In this document: piece after piece, positions 1-8,968 of the stretch
Numbering within the stretch: the stretch's first letter is position 1
Layout: each line of letters opens with the position of its first letter
Assembly (NCBI GenBank): GCA_003221985.1
Contig: QHUQ01000110.1
Location: forward strand, 1 to 25,360
Source of the DNA: Gemmatimonadota bacterium
GTDB taxonomy: Bacteria > Gemmatimonadota > Gemmatimonadetes > Gemmatimonadales > GWC2-71-9
Length of the DNA: 25,360 nucleotides
Direction: 5' to 3'
Translations under genes and position numbers: made by a program
Notes under the pieces: model-generated
Database searches by the model: none
What the model was told of the DNA's origin: nothing
What the model saw: only the letters and a program-made list of their open reading frames with translations

Positions 1-462
1 GACACGCATGCGAAGATGAATCCGCCGCTGCGAGAGGCCGCGGACGTCGCCGCGCTGCGCGGTGCGCTCAAGGACGGCGTGATCGACTGTATCGCCTCCG
101 ATCACGCCCCCCATGCCTACGACGAAAAGGAAGCCGCGTTCGACGACGCGCCGTTCGGGGTCGTCGGCCTCGAGACCGCGTTTGCCGTCGCGCACACGGA
201 GTTGGTGGAGAGCGGCGTGTTCACGCTGCCGGAGCTGATCCGCCGCATGACCACGGAGCCGGCGCGCGTGTTCCACCTGCCGGGCGGGACGCTCGCTCCC
301 GGCTCGATCGCGGACGTCGCCGTCCTCGACACGGGCGCGAAGTGGTCCGTCGACCCGGCGGCGTTCCATTCCAAGAGCCACAATACGCCGTTCGCGGGTC
401 GAGGCCTGACGGGGCGTGCCGTGCTGACCATCGTCGCGGGCGCCATCGTTCACGAGCTGTGA
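1..462 (+). CDS. pyrC: Dihydroorotase, C-terminal part (cut by window start)
   Basis: The frame is open from base 1, so the gene begins before the window; 153 residues are visible. Dihydroorotase closes N-carbamoyl-L-aspartate to dihydroorotate in cytoplasmic pyrimidine synthesis. The visible part carries family signatures in the right order: KMNPPLR near the edge, then DCIASDHAPH with the catalytic/metal-site Asp, then FGVVGLETA, and a C-terminal strand region ending in the small composite beta domain (NTPFAGRGLTGRAVLTIVAG) typical of class I PyrC. The stop codon overlaps the GTG of the next gene by 4 bases (GTGA), so the two are probably translationally coupled. The N-terminal HxH zinc ligands lie outside the window. 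A hydantoinase-type relative is possible, but the KMNPPLR and DHAPH signatures favour PyrC. Confidence 0.95.
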   Translation, partial: DTHAKMNPPLREAADVAALRGALKDGVIDCIASDHAPHAYDEKEAAFDDAPFGVVGLETAFAVAHTELVESGVFTLPELIRRMTTEPARVFHLPGGTLAPGSIADVAVLDTGAKWSVDPAAFHSKSHNTPFAGRGLTGRAVLTIVAGAIVHEL

Positions 463-1034
463 AAGCACGTGAGGCTCGGCGCATGGCGCTGTGCTGCCGC
501 CAGCTCGCGGCACACGGGCTGATCGCGGGACGGGACGGCAATCTCTCGGTGCGCATTGGCCCGGGCCGCGTGCTCGTCACGCCGAGCGGCGTGATCAAGG
601 CGCTCGTCAGGCCGCAGGACATGGTCGAGGTCGATCTCGCCGGAAAACCGCGGCGGCGCAGCTCCCGCAAGCCCACCAGCGAGTTGGACTTACACCTGCG
701 AATCCTGCGAGAACGACCCGATGTGAAGGCGGTCGTGCATGCGCATCCCCCTGTGGCGACGGGATTTGCCGTTGCGGGCCAAGAGATTCCGGCCAATTTG
801 TTGCCGGAGCTTACTTTCATCGTAGGACCGGTGCCCCTCGTGCCGTACGGCAAGTCCGGCACGCCCGAGTTGGGCGACCGCGTGGTCCCATATCTCAAGG
901 AGCACAACGGGTTGCTACTCGCCAAGCACGGCGCCGTGACGATGGGCAGCACGCTCGACGAAGCGTGGATCCGCATGGAGACGTTGGAACACTCCGCGCG
1001 CATCATCGTTGTCGCGATGAGGCTCAATGCCTAA
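459..1034 (+). CDS. Class II aldolase/adducin family protein (FucA-like)
   Basis: A 191-residue cytoplasmic enzyme of the class II (zinc) aldolase family, which includes L-fuculose-1-phosphate aldolase, ribulose-5-phosphate epimerase and MtnB dehydratase. The zinc set is complete when counted from GTG 459: E75 (in TSELDLH), H94 and H96 (in VVHAHPP) and H157 (in LLLAKHGAV). This spacing is almost the same as E73/H92/H94/H155 known for FucA. The GNLSVR and VTPSG phosphate-binding motifs are also present near residues 30-50. I chose GTG 459 because it overlaps the pyrC stop by 4 bases, as most junctions here do; ATG 483 is an alternative. The 3' end overlaps the next gene by 8 bases. The substrate cannot be read from sequence, and no sugar-kinase or methionine-salvage partner is nearby. 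Confidence 0.88.
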   Translation: MKAREARRMALCCRQLAAHGLIAGRDGNLSVRIGPGRVLVTPSGVIKALVRPQDMVEVDLAGKPRRRSSRKPTSELDLHLRILRERPDVKAVVHAHPPVATGFAVAGQEIPANLLPELTFIVGPVPLVPYGKSGTPELGDRVVPYLKEHNGLLLAKHGAVTMGSTLDEAWIRMETLEHSARIIVVAMRLNA

Positions 1035-1782
1035 GGGTCCGTCGAAAAGCGCCGCCGCCATCCAACGGCTGTTGGAAGAGCGCCGCCAGTACGAGGCATG
1101 GCTCGCGCGCATCACCGCGACCGCCGACTCGGCGCCCGAGCACGTCCGCACGCGCGTGCGCGCCGACTACGAGGCGCGGCTCAAGGCCGTCACGGAAGAA
1201 TTGCGCGCGCACGCCGATGCGGCGCGCCAGCTCATCGCCCAGCGCAAGGAAAACTTGATCGAGCTCCAAAGGAAGGAAAAGGCGGCGGCCGAGCGGTTGG
1301 CCGAGACCGAGCTGCGCCACGAAGTCGGCGAGTACGACGAGGGGCAGTGGTCGCAGGTGCACAAGGATGCGTTGGCGGATCTCGGCGCCGTGCGCGACGA
1401 GCTCATGGATGTGGAGCGCGACATCACCCGGCTCGAGGAGCTCGATGCCCTCGTGAAGGCGAAGCCGGGTTCGGGGGCGCGTGTCGGACCGCCGCCATCG
1501 GCGGCCCCGCCCAAGCGCGACGGTGATGAGAAGCCCCGCAAGACGCCCATCGACGAGCTGGCGTTTCTCAAATCGGTCACGGAGGACAAGAACGCGCCCT
1601 CGCCGCGGCGCGCGAGCGGCGCGCAGTTTCAGCCCGACGATCCCCAGAACGCGACCCCGGTGGCGCCGATCGACGAGAATGCCCCGGTCGAGAAAACACT
1701 CAAGTGCAAAGAGTGCGGAACGATGAACGTGGCGACGGAGTGGTACTGCGAGAAGTGCGGAGGGGAATTGGCGGCGATGTGA
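1027..1782 (+). CDS. Coiled-coil protein with C-terminal zinc ribbon
   Basis: A 251-residue protein with no signal peptide or membrane segment. Residues 1-145 are highly charged, Ala/Glu/Arg-rich and heptad-like, so probably a long coiled coil. Residues 145-220 are a Pro-rich low-complexity linker. The C-terminus is a zinc ribbon with C227, C230, C241 and C244 (CKEC-x10-CEKC). I do not recognise a named family beyond a zinc-ribbon domain, and no enzymatic role can be claimed. The architecture suits a scaffold or adaptor that uses the ribbon for protein or nucleic-acid contact (inference). It overlaps the aldolase gene by 8 bases and is the last gene of this plus-strand group; a perfect palindrome follows 12 bases downstream. 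Confidence 0.85.
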   Translation: MPKGPSKSAAAIQRLLEERRQYEAWLARITATADSAPEHVRTRVRADYEARLKAVTEELRAHADAARQLIAQRKENLIELQRKEKAAAERLAETELRHEVGEYDEGQWSQVHKDALADLGAVRDELMDVERDITRLEELDALVKAKPGSGARVGPPPSAAPPKRDGDEKPRKTPIDELAFLKSVTEDKNAPSPRRASGAQFQPDDPQNATPVAPIDENAPVEKTLKCKECGTMNVATEWYCEKCGGELAAM

Positions 1783-1794
1783 TGTGATGACGGA

Positions 1795-1816
1795 GGGGCG
1801 CAGCATGCTGCGCCCC
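1795..1816. repeat. Perfect 22-bp palindrome between convergent genes
   Basis: Two 11-base arms (GGGGCGCAGCA and its exact reverse complement) meet with no loop. It lies in the 46-base gap between the zinc-ribbon gene and the convergent rpsT. There is no T-run on either side, so it is not a classical intrinsic terminator, although it could end or protect transcripts from both directions. Its 22-base GGGGC-x-C...G-x-GCCCC layout matches the core of a second palindrome at 13216-13237, which suggests a dispersed REP-like element. Confidence 0.8.
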
Positions 1817-1828
1817 TACATGTTCAGG

Positions 1829-2098
1829 TTACGCCGAGGCCTTCTCCCGCAACCGTTTCACCAATGCCGCCAGGCGCGATTTCTGCCGCGCGGCGTTGTT
1901 TTTATGGATCAGTCCCTTGCGCGCCGCCTGATCGAGCACGCGCGCGGCGAGTGCGTACGCAACCGCGGCCGCATCGGCGGTGGCAGAGGCGCGCACGCGC
2001 TTCAGCGCGGTGCGCAGCGACGACCGTTGAGCCTTGTTGCGGATGGTGCGCGAGCGTGCCTGACGCATCGCTTTCTTGGCGGATTTGATCTTCGGCAT
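1829..2098 (-). CDS. rpsT: 30S ribosomal protein S20
   Basis: An 89-residue, very basic protein beginning MPKIKSAKKAMRQA, the usual start of bacterial S20, with the family pattern of Arg/Lys-rich helices (RNKAQRSSLRTALK, GLIHKNNAARQKSRLAALV). S20 binds 16S rRNA early in assembly of the small subunit. An upstream in-frame start would add 12 residues unlike the family, so ATG 2098 is chosen. No Shine-Dalgarno sequence precedes it. A good promoter (2106-2134, minus strand) would place the transcript start about one base before this ATG, so the mRNA may be leaderless. It is the only minus-strand gene here, convergent with the zinc-ribbon gene and divergent from the site-2 protease gene. Confidence 0.97.
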   Translation of the reverse strand: MPKIKSAKKAMRQARSRTIRNKAQRSSLRTALKRVRASATADAAAVAYALAARVLDQAARKGLIHKNNAARQKSRLAALVKRLREKASA

Positions 2099-2105
2099 GG
2101 CGCAG

Positions 2106-2134
2106 AAACTAGACGGTAAGTTGCGTGGGGTCAA
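2106..2134 (-). promoter_or_regulatory. Putative sigma70-type promoter of rpsT
   Basis: On the minus strand, TTGACC (2134-2129) is followed by a 17-base spacer and TAGTTT (2111-2106). The -35 box matches TTGACA at 5 of 6 positions; the -10 box matches at 3 of 6. Standard spacing puts the transcript start near 2099, directly before the ATG at 2098. Confidence 0.45.
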
Positions 2135-2150
2135 GACTCTACGCTATCTT
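2121..2150 (+). promoter_or_regulatory. Putative promoter of the long plus-strand gene run
   Basis: TTGCGT (2121-2126), an 18-base spacer and TATCTT (2145-2150) resemble a sigma70-type promoter. The predicted transcript start near 2156-2157 coincides with GTG 2156, so a leaderless transcript is possible. It overlaps the divergent rpsT promoter. The match is modest and the call rests on position as well as sequence. Confidence 0.35.
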
Positions 2151-2155
2151 TGCGT

Positions 2156-2836
2156 GTGCCGCTCGACCAGATCCTGCTGCTGGCCCCGGTGCTGCTGTTC
2201 TCGATTGTCGCGCATGAATACGCGCACGCCGAGGCAGCCTACCGACAAGGTGACATGACCGCCTACATGCTTGGGCGGCTGACGTTGAATCCCCTAAAAC
2301 ACATCGATCCCTTTCTAACGATCATCTTGCCGATCATCCTCCTGGCGATGGGGGGGCCCGCATTTGGGGGCGCAAAGCCGGTCCCGGTGAATCCGCGGAA
2401 CTATCGGAATTATCGCCGCGGCGAGATCATTGTCTCGCTCGCCGGAATCGCGACCAACCTCGTACTGTTCGTCATCAGCGCTATCGCCTACTTCGTCATC
2501 GGAATGATCGGCCGTGGCTTGCCAGCCCTGACGGGAACTATGGCTGTGCTGCAGAGCATGCTGTACTTCGGGATGTGGGTGAATCTGCTCCTCGCGTTTT
2601 TCAATCTGATTCCTCTTCCTCCGCTTGACGGGAGCCACGTCCTCAAGCTCCTGCTGCCGCCAGCGGCGGGGATGCAGTACCGGCAGCTGTACGCGTTAGG
2701 ATTCATCCCTGTCATGCTGGTCGTGTGGTTCCTGCCGGGGGTCGTGGACGCGTTTCTGTGGCCCGCGCACCAACTCATGGCAGCGGCGTGGGGACTCGTC
2801 GGCACCTTCAGGCTTCCAGGAGCCCTCCCTTCGTGA
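2156..2836 (+). CDS. Site-2 protease family (M50) membrane metalloprotease
   Basis: A 226-residue multi-pass inner-membrane protein of the short M50 group, which lacks a PDZ domain. Zinc-site motifs are H20-E-Y-A-H24 in the first helix and NLIPLPPLDG with D158 in a later helix, the two conserved signatures of site-2 proteases. About five or six hydrophobic segments are visible. Family members cut proteins within the membrane; the target here is unknown. Start choice: GTG 2156 sits at the predicted transcript start; an in-frame TTG at 2150 is possible and would add two residues. The stop overlaps the scpA start by 4 bases. This type of M50 gene directly upstream of scpA-scpB is a familiar bacterial arrangement. 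Confidence 0.92.
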   Translation: MPLDQILLLAPVLLFSIVAHEYAHAEAAYRQGDMTAYMLGRLTLNPLKHIDPFLTIILPIILLAMGGPAFGGAKPVPVNPRNYRNYRRGEIIVSLAGIATNLVLFVISAIAYFVIGMIGRGLPALTGTMAVLQSMLYFGMWVNLLLAFFNLIPLPPLDGSHVLKLLLPPAAGMQYRQLYALGFIPVMLVVWFLPGVVDAFLWPAHQLMAAAWGLVGTFRLPGALPS

Positions 2837-3570
2837 CAGGCCCGATCCTGCGTGACCCTGGCGGCAGCGGCTTCGTCGTCGAGCTGGAGACGTTTTCCGG
2901 CCCGCTCGACCTGCTGCTGCACCTGATTCGCGAAGACGAAGTCGATATCACCGATCTGCCCATCGCGAAGATTGCGGACCAGTTTCTTTCGGTCATCAAT
3001 GATCTCGGCCTGAATCAGGCGGCCGACTACCTCGAGATGGCGGCGCGGCTGCTGCGCATCAAGGCGCAGATGCTGCTGCCGCGGCGCCTCGGCGACGACG
3101 AATGGGAAGATCCGCGCGCCGAGCTGGTGCGGCGGCTGCTCGAGTACCAGCAGATCCGGGAGCTGGTGGACTGGCTGGGCCACGCCGCCGCTGTCCGCGC
3201 GGAGCGGTTCGGCCGTGGGTACGAGGCGCCGCCGCCCGATGCTCCGCCGGCGCCCCTACAGATCGACTTGAACGACCTCCTCGCGGCGGCAGAGCGGGTG
3301 ATTGCCCTGATTCCCGAGCCGATGCTGCACCGCGTGGTGCCGCGGCCGCTCGACGTGGAGGGCGCGACAGCGCGGATCCTGGCATTGCTGGAAAAACACA
3401 AGACGTTCAGCTGGTCTGAAGCCGTTGGCCCCCAGGCTACGCTGGTGGATGTCCTCTCGACGTTTATCGCGCTGCTCGAGCTCGCGAAGCGCAGTACGCT
3501 GACGTTGTCGCAGCCAGAGCCGTTCGGCCCCATGGTGATCAAGCGTGCAGCCCCTCGCGAAGCTGCTTGA
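2833..3570 (+). CDS. scpA: Segregation and condensation protein A
   Basis: A 245-residue kleisin subunit of the SMC-ScpAB complex, which compacts and separates the chromosome. The N-terminal helical domain has the typical VELETFSGPLDLLLHLIRE and DITDLPIAKIADQFL motifs, followed by YLEMAARLLRIKAQMLLPRR. The C-terminal winged-helix part (WSEAVGPQATLVDVLSTFIALLELAK) contacts the SMC head. The start GTG 2833 overlaps the upstream stop (GTGA) and gives a normal N-terminus; an upstream extension would lie in the protease gene in another frame. It overlaps scpB by 26 bases. The smc gene itself is not in the window. Confidence 0.97.
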   Translation: MTGPILRDPGGSGFVVELETFSGPLDLLLHLIREDEVDITDLPIAKIADQFLSVINDLGLNQAADYLEMAARLLRIKAQMLLPRRLGDDEWEDPRAELVRRLLEYQQIRELVDWLGHAAAVRAERFGRGYEAPPPDAPPAPLQIDLNDLLAAAERVIALIPEPMLHRVVPRPLDVEGATARILALLEKHKTFSWSEAVGPQATLVDVLSTFIALLELAKRSTLTLSQPEPFGPMVIKRAAPREAA

Positions 3571-4099
3571 AGCGGCGCTGTTCGCCGCGTCGCGTCCCCT
3601 GACGATCGAGGAGCTCGCGTCGTTAGATCCCACGGCCGGCGAACCTGCCGTCCGTGCCGCCCTTGCCGCCCTGCGATCGGCCTTCGGCGACGAGCACGCC
3701 GTCGAGCTGGTCGAGATCGCGGAAGGCTGGCAGTTCCTGACCCGGCGGGAGTATGCGGAGACGATCGAGCGGGCGCAGTTCGCGCTGCGGCCACGGCGCC
3801 TGTCGCCCGCCGCGCTCGAAACGCTGGCCATTATCGCGTATCGCCAGCCGGTCGGGCGCCTCGAAGTCGATGAGATTCGCGGCGTCGATTCCGGCGCCGT
3901 CATGGACAAGCTGGTGGAGCGTGGTCTGATCGAGGTCGTGACGCGCGGCGAAGGGCTGGGCCGCCCGTTGCTCTATGGGACCACGCCGTCGTTCATGGAG
4001 ATTCTCGGTCTGAAAGATCTGGAGGACCTGCCGCGGCTCGAGGAGCTGTCGGTCGCTCTGCGGCGCCCCACTCCCACGCCCGACGACGAAGCCGAATGA
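3545..4099 (+). CDS. scpB: Segregation and condensation protein B
   Basis: A 184-residue protein of two winged-helix domains that binds the middle of ScpA. Recognisable segments are KLLEAALFAASRPLTIEEL at the start, VEIAEGWQFLTRREYA, and the highly conserved ALETLAIIAYRQPVGRLEVDEIRG and GRPLLYGTTPSFMEILGL. The GTG start lies 26 bases inside scpA, a larger overlap than elsewhere in the run, but the N-terminus fits the family. The stop overlaps the next ATG by 4 bases. Confidence 0.97.
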   Translation: MQPLAKLLEAALFAASRPLTIEELASLDPTAGEPAVRAALAALRSAFGDEHAVELVEIAEGWQFLTRREYAETIERAQFALRPRRLSPAALETLAIIAYRQPVGRLEVDEIRGVDSGAVMDKLVERGLIEVVTRGEGLGRPLLYGTTPSFMEILGLKDLEDLPRLEELSVALRRPTPTPDDEAE

Positions 4100-4809
4100 C
4101 GCTCATGCGCCTGCAGCGCGCCCTGGCGCGCGCGGGCGTCGCGTCGCGCCGCAAGGCGGAGGACCTGATCCGCGCCGGCCGCGTGCGCGTGGACGGCGAC
4201 ACCGCCACGATCGGGATGAGCGTCGATCCCGACTCTCAGAAGGTCACCGTGGACGGCCGCCCGGTGCGTGGCGCCACGCACACCACCTGGCTCGCGCTCA
4301 ACAAGCCGATCGGCTACGTCGTCAGCCGCTCCGATCCTGAGGGACGGCGCACCGTCTACGGTCTCCTCCCCAAGGTGCCCGGTCTCACGTACGTTGGACG
4401 GCTGGACGTCATGACGTCCGGGCTGCTGCTCCTGACGACTGATGGGGCCGCGGCGCACCGGCTCATGCATCCGCGCTATGAAGTGCCGCGCACCTATTGG
4501 CTGGGCGTGCACGGCGCCGACGCCGGAGCGATCAGAGCAGCGCTCGCGCAGCGCATAGTGATCGACGGCCGCACGGTACGCGTCGTCGAGTCGCGCGTCC
4601 GGCCGCAGGGGAAGTCGGTCGAGATCGAGTTGACGCTCGCCGAAGGGCGGCAGCGCATCGTGCGGCGCGTCGCCGAAGCGCTGGGGCTCAAAGTCGAATG
4701 GCTGCACCGCGTGGCGTACGGCCCGGTGCGGTTGGGGAAACTGCCGGAGGGCAAATGGCGCGAACTCACACGACAGGAAATCGCAGCGATCGAGCGGCTT
4801 AAGACCTGA
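4096..4809 (+). CDS. rluB: RluB/RsuA-type pseudouridine synthase
   Basis: A 237-residue rRNA (23S or 16S) pseudouridine synthase. Residues 4-60 form an S4 RNA-binding domain (LQRALARAGVASRRKAEDLI...GRVRVDG). The catalytic segment is GRLDVMTSGLLLLTTDG with the nucleophile D104. Later motifs (EGRQRIVRRVAEALG, LHRVAYGPVRLGKLPEG) match the RluB/RluE/RsuA branch. The scpA-scpB-rluB order is common in bacteria and supports the rluB assignment, although the target base is not provable from sequence. ATG 4096 overlaps the scpB stop by 4 bases; ATG 4105 (MRLQRAL) is an equally good biological start. The next gene follows after 2 bases. Confidence 0.93.
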   Translation: MTLMRLQRALARAGVASRRKAEDLIRAGRVRVDGDTATIGMSVDPDSQKVTVDGRPVRGATHTTWLALNKPIGYVVSRSDPEGRRTVYGLLPKVPGLTYVGRLDVMTSGLLLLTTDGAAAHRLMHPRYEVPRTYWLGVHGADAGAIRAALAQRIVIDGRTVRVVESRVRPQGKSVEIELTLAEGRQRIVRRVAEALGLKVEWLHRVAYGPVRLGKLPEGKWRELTRQEIAAIERLKT

Positions 4810-4811
4810 CG

Positions 4812-6367
4812 ATGGCCATCGACACTGGGGCAGTGGACCGCGCATTGGGCGCGATCGGCACGACGTTCCGGCTGACGCGTCTCTATCCGCCGTCGCATCC
4901 GGCGGTGGCAGAGGCGATGCGGCAGATCACGGCGTCGCTGCCCGCGCTCGCCGCGCTCGGCACGGTGGAATGGAAGATCGGCGCCACCGGCTTGGTGTGG
5001 CACGGGCAGCACCTGTTGCCGCGCAACACGCAGGTCGCCGAGCTCGCGGGGCTGCTGTTTGCCCGCGGGGTGCGCGCGATTCAAATCAATCCCGGGGTGA
5101 CGCCGGAACATTGGCTCGGCCTGTTCGGCGTCGCGGTCGGCAATGTCGCGCCGGACGACGCGGTGCTGGGACGCATCGGTGTCCTGCTGGGCAAGCGCGC
5201 CAGCCAGCGCCTGTCCGCGGCGCGCTCGATGAACGAGCCGGCGCCGGCGCCGCCGCCGGTCGTTGCCGCCCCTTCGCCGCCCCCCGCCGCCGTTTCACCA
5301 GCCGCCCCGTCGCCGGCCCCCCCACCCCCCCCACCCCCGGCTCCTTCGCCGCCGGCGCAGGGCGGAGTGTTCCGGGGAGGCGGGCTTCCGGCAGACGTCG
5401 AAGCGCGCCGGGCGGTCGCGGCGCTCCAGGCGGCCACCACCGCTGCCGAGCAACGGGCGACCATTGAACAGTTGCGCCGCATCACGCCAGATGTCTTGGC
5501 GCTGCGCGACATTGGCGCCATCGCGGAGATCGTATCCGGTCTCGATCGCTCGCTGCGCAAGATTCAGGATCCCGAGATCCAGGAAGCCATCGGGGACGCG
5601 GCAGGGGCGCTTGCGGACGAGGCTATCGTGGAGCGTATGGTGGCGCGCCTTGGCGAGCCGCGGGTGCCGCCGGCCGAGCGCGCGCATCTGGTGAACGCCG
5701 TGGGGGCGCTGGGTGCGGTATCGGCCGGGTCCGTCGTGGATGCCTATCTCCACGCACTTCCCGAGCTGCGCGAAGCCTATCGCGCCGCGATGCGCGCGGC
5801 CGGTGAGCGCACGATCGAGGTGCTGCAGGCTCGGATCCAGAGCAAGGTTCCCGAGGTGGTCGCGGCGGCCGCGGAGTTTCTCGGACTGAGCGGCAGCCCG
5901 GGCGTCGCGGAGCTGCTGATTGGGTTGACGCGCCACAGTGACGAGCGCGTCCGCGAGGCGGCGCTGCTGGGCCTGGCCGAGCTGGGTGGGCGGGAGATCT
6001 CGCGGCCGGCGATGCCCGCCTTGAAGGATGAATCGGTGCTGGTGCGCACGGCCGCGGCGCGCGCGATCGCCGCCGCCGGGGACGTGGGGGCGAGCACCGT
6101 GCTGGTCCGGCGGCTGGAGCAGGAAAAAGATGAAGGGGTATTGGCTGCGTTGCTGAAAGCGATCGGCCAGCTTGGCGCCAAGGAGGCGCTGGAAGTGCTG
6201 GCGAGATTTGCGGAGCCGGGGGGCAAGCCGCGGCGCACGCCGTTCGTGCGAGCGGCGGCAATTGAAGGTCTGGCGCGACTGGATCGAATGGAGGCTAAAG
6301 CGTTGCTCGAACTCTACGCACGGGATAAAGAGCCGACGGTGAAACGGGCGGCCGAGGCGTCGTTGCG

Positions 6368-6371
<4 letters not shown>
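4812..6371 (+). CDS. HEAT-repeat protein with Pro-rich linker
   Basis: A 519-residue protein, apparently cytoplasmic, with no signal peptide. Residues 1-140 are a compact domain containing RLYPPSHPAV and an Ala/Gly-rich core that I do not recognise by name. Residues about 142-185 are an almost pure Pro/Ala linker, encoded partly by poly-C. Residues about 195-519 are helical pairs; the part from about 330 reads as HEAT-like repeats (VPEVVAAAAEFLGLSG, ERVREAALLGLAELGG, SVLVRTAAARAIAAAG, EGVLAALLKAIGQLG). Such repeats usually bind partner proteins. Its stop overlaps the moxR start by 4 bases, so a functional link to the MoxR/Bat cluster is plausible but inferred. Confidence 0.88.
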
Positions 6372-7341
<970 letters not shown>

Positions 7342-7345
<4 letters not shown>

Positions 7346-8138
7346 CATACGAAGGACCAGAGCGCCGGCGGGTGAGCTCCCCGGTCCGCGTACGCCGGCG
7401 GACCGTGACTCGCGAAGTGCTGAAGCACGTGAAAGGGATCGAGCTGCGGGCGCGCAACCTTGTCAATACCCTCTTCACCGGCGAGTACCGCTCTGTCTTC
7501 CGCGGCCAGGGGATCGAGTTCGCGGAGGTGCGTGCCTACCAGCAGGGCGACGACTTCCGGGCCATCGACTGGAACGTCTCTGCGCGGATGGGCCATCCGT
7601 TCGTCAAAACCGCGTGGGGGCGCTGCTCTTCGCCGACACACCCGAGTACGTGGTGCGGCCCGCCAAGGGACGGGCCCATGCGTTGCGCGTCATCCGCGAC
7701 CTTGTAGCCTTCGCCCCCCGGGGGCGGGGTACGAACCTCGCCGGCGCACTGCGCTACGCCACGAAGCTGCTCAGGCACCGGGCCATTGTGGTCGTGCTGT
7801 CCGATTTCCGCGCCACCGAGTGGGAAGAGCCGTTGGGGCAGCTCGCCGCGCGCCATGAAGTGGTCGCGATCACGATCGATGACCCGCGCGAATACGACCT
7901 GCCGGACGCCGGCTGGGTGGAGATGGAAGACGCCGAGACGGGACAGCGGTTGCTGGTGGATACGAGCCATGCACCGACCCGGACCCGGATCCGCGTCGCC
8001 GCCGAGCGCATGCAGCAGGAGCGCAGCCGCAAGCTGGTTCAGGCGGGCGTGGATCGCGTGGCATTGCTCACCACGGTGCCGTACGGCGCGCCGCTGCGTC
8101 GCGCGTTCGCGGAGCGGGCGAGACGGCTGAGCCGATGA
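7342..8138 (+). pseudogene. DUF58 protein, broken by internal deletion and frame change
   Basis: Two pieces of one DUF58 gene lie in different frames. The N-terminal piece runs from GTG 7342 to about 7608 and includes IELRARNLVNTLFTGEYRS, FRGQGIEFAEVRAY and the hallmark DDFRAIDWNVSARMG followed by HPFVK. The C-terminal piece begins near 7608 in another frame (NRVGALLFADTPEYV, then RAHALRVIRDLVAF) and runs to TGA 8138. In intact family members about 45-55 residues lie between these pieces, including the DxSxS-like metal site of the vWA-like fold. Here the two sides are joined within a few bases (7605-7612), and about 3k+1 bases are missing. Without a repair the first frame runs out at 7707. 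DUF58 proteins normally sit between MoxR and BatA, as here. A real lesion and an assembly deletion cannot be told apart from this sequence. Confidence 0.85.
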
Positions 8139-8968
8139 TCGCGTTATTGCTGCTGCTGCAGGCAGGATGGACCGCGGCGCCGCGTCAGCCCACGGTTGGT
8201 GACACGATCCAGCTCGAGCGGTCGGTGCAGGCGCCGCCGGGTTGGCGCGTGCGGGCGGGGAAACTCCCCTCGGGAACCATCGCCGAGCCGTTAGGCGATC
8301 CCACGGTGGTCGCGGCGTCGTCTGGCGAGTGGGTCGTTCGCTATGCAGTCGTCGCATGGGCACCGGGTCAGCTGACGCTCGACATGCCACCGCTGTGGCG
8401 GTTGGGTCCCGATGGCAGCGCCGACTCGCTGTCGGGAGGCACGGTGACATTCCACGTGGCCAGTGTCATTCCGGACAGCGTGCGCGCGCCGGCGCCGCAG
8501 CCGTCGCTTGGCCCGCTGCGTCTCGATCGGGGCAGTGCGGTTCCCTTGCTCGCCGCGCTGCTGCTCTCTGGTGGGGCGTTGCTGATCCTGATCGGCTGGA
8601 GACGGCGCGGTCCGCGCACAGTCACGGATGCCGCCGCGCTCGCGCTCGACGCCGAGGTGCCCGACGCGCGCTGGCTCGCCGCCGGAGAGCCGAAGGCCGT
8701 GGCGGCGCGCGCGGCGCAGCGGCTGCGCCATGCGCTGGCGCACGCGATCCCCGCCGCGCATGCCGCGCTGAGTACTGCGGAATGCCTGGTAGCGGTCGAG
8801 CGGGCGCGGCCCGACGCGCCGCTGCGTGAGTTGCGGGAGCTGCTCCATGCGCTCGATCTGGTGGCGTTCGCGACGGCGCACGGCGTGGACGTCGTGCCGC
8901 TGGCCGCGCGCGCGCGCGCCCTCGCCCGTGATCTCGGGGGCAACGGAGCGAAGGGCAAGGCGCGATGA
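8135..8968 (+). CDS. Bat-cluster membrane protein (DUF4381/BatD-like helper)
   Basis: A 277-residue protein with a short N-terminal hydrophobic export segment (IALLLLLQAGWTAA), an extracytoplasmic beta-rich part to about residue 125 (VGDTIQLERSVQAPPGWRVR...EWVVRYAVVAWAPGQLTL), one membrane helix near 128-150 (VPLLAALLLSGGALLILIGW) followed by WRRRG, and a helical cytoplasmic tail of about 120 residues. The layout resembles the DUF4381 and BatD-tail proteins found between DUF58 and vWA genes in Bat clusters, but I assign it by position and architecture, not by a signature motif. ATG 8135 overlaps the DUF58 stop by 4 bases; its own stop overlaps the batA start by 4. Confidence 0.75.
   Translation: MIALLLLLQAGWTAAPRQPTVGDTIQLERSVQAPPGWRVRAGKLPSGTIAEPLGDPTVVAASSGEWVVRYAVVAWAPGQLTLDMPPLWRLGPDGSADSLSGGTVTFHVASVIPDSVRAPAPQPSLGPLRLDRGSAVPLLAALLLSGGALLILIGWRRRGPRTVTDAAALALDAEVPDARWLAAGEPKAVAARAAQRLRHALAHAIPAAHAALSTAECLVAVERARPDAPLRELRELLHALDLVAFATAHGVDVVPLAARARALARDLGGNGAKGKAR

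Noticed and set aside
1795..1816. Palindrome as a rho-independent terminator
   Set aside because: There is no T-run on either side and no loop; the resemblance to 13216-13237 favours a dispersed repeat.
7600..7630. Programmed ribosomal frameshift in DUF58
   Set aside because: A frameshift alone would not restore the missing central residues, and no slippery site followed by a pseudoknot was evident.
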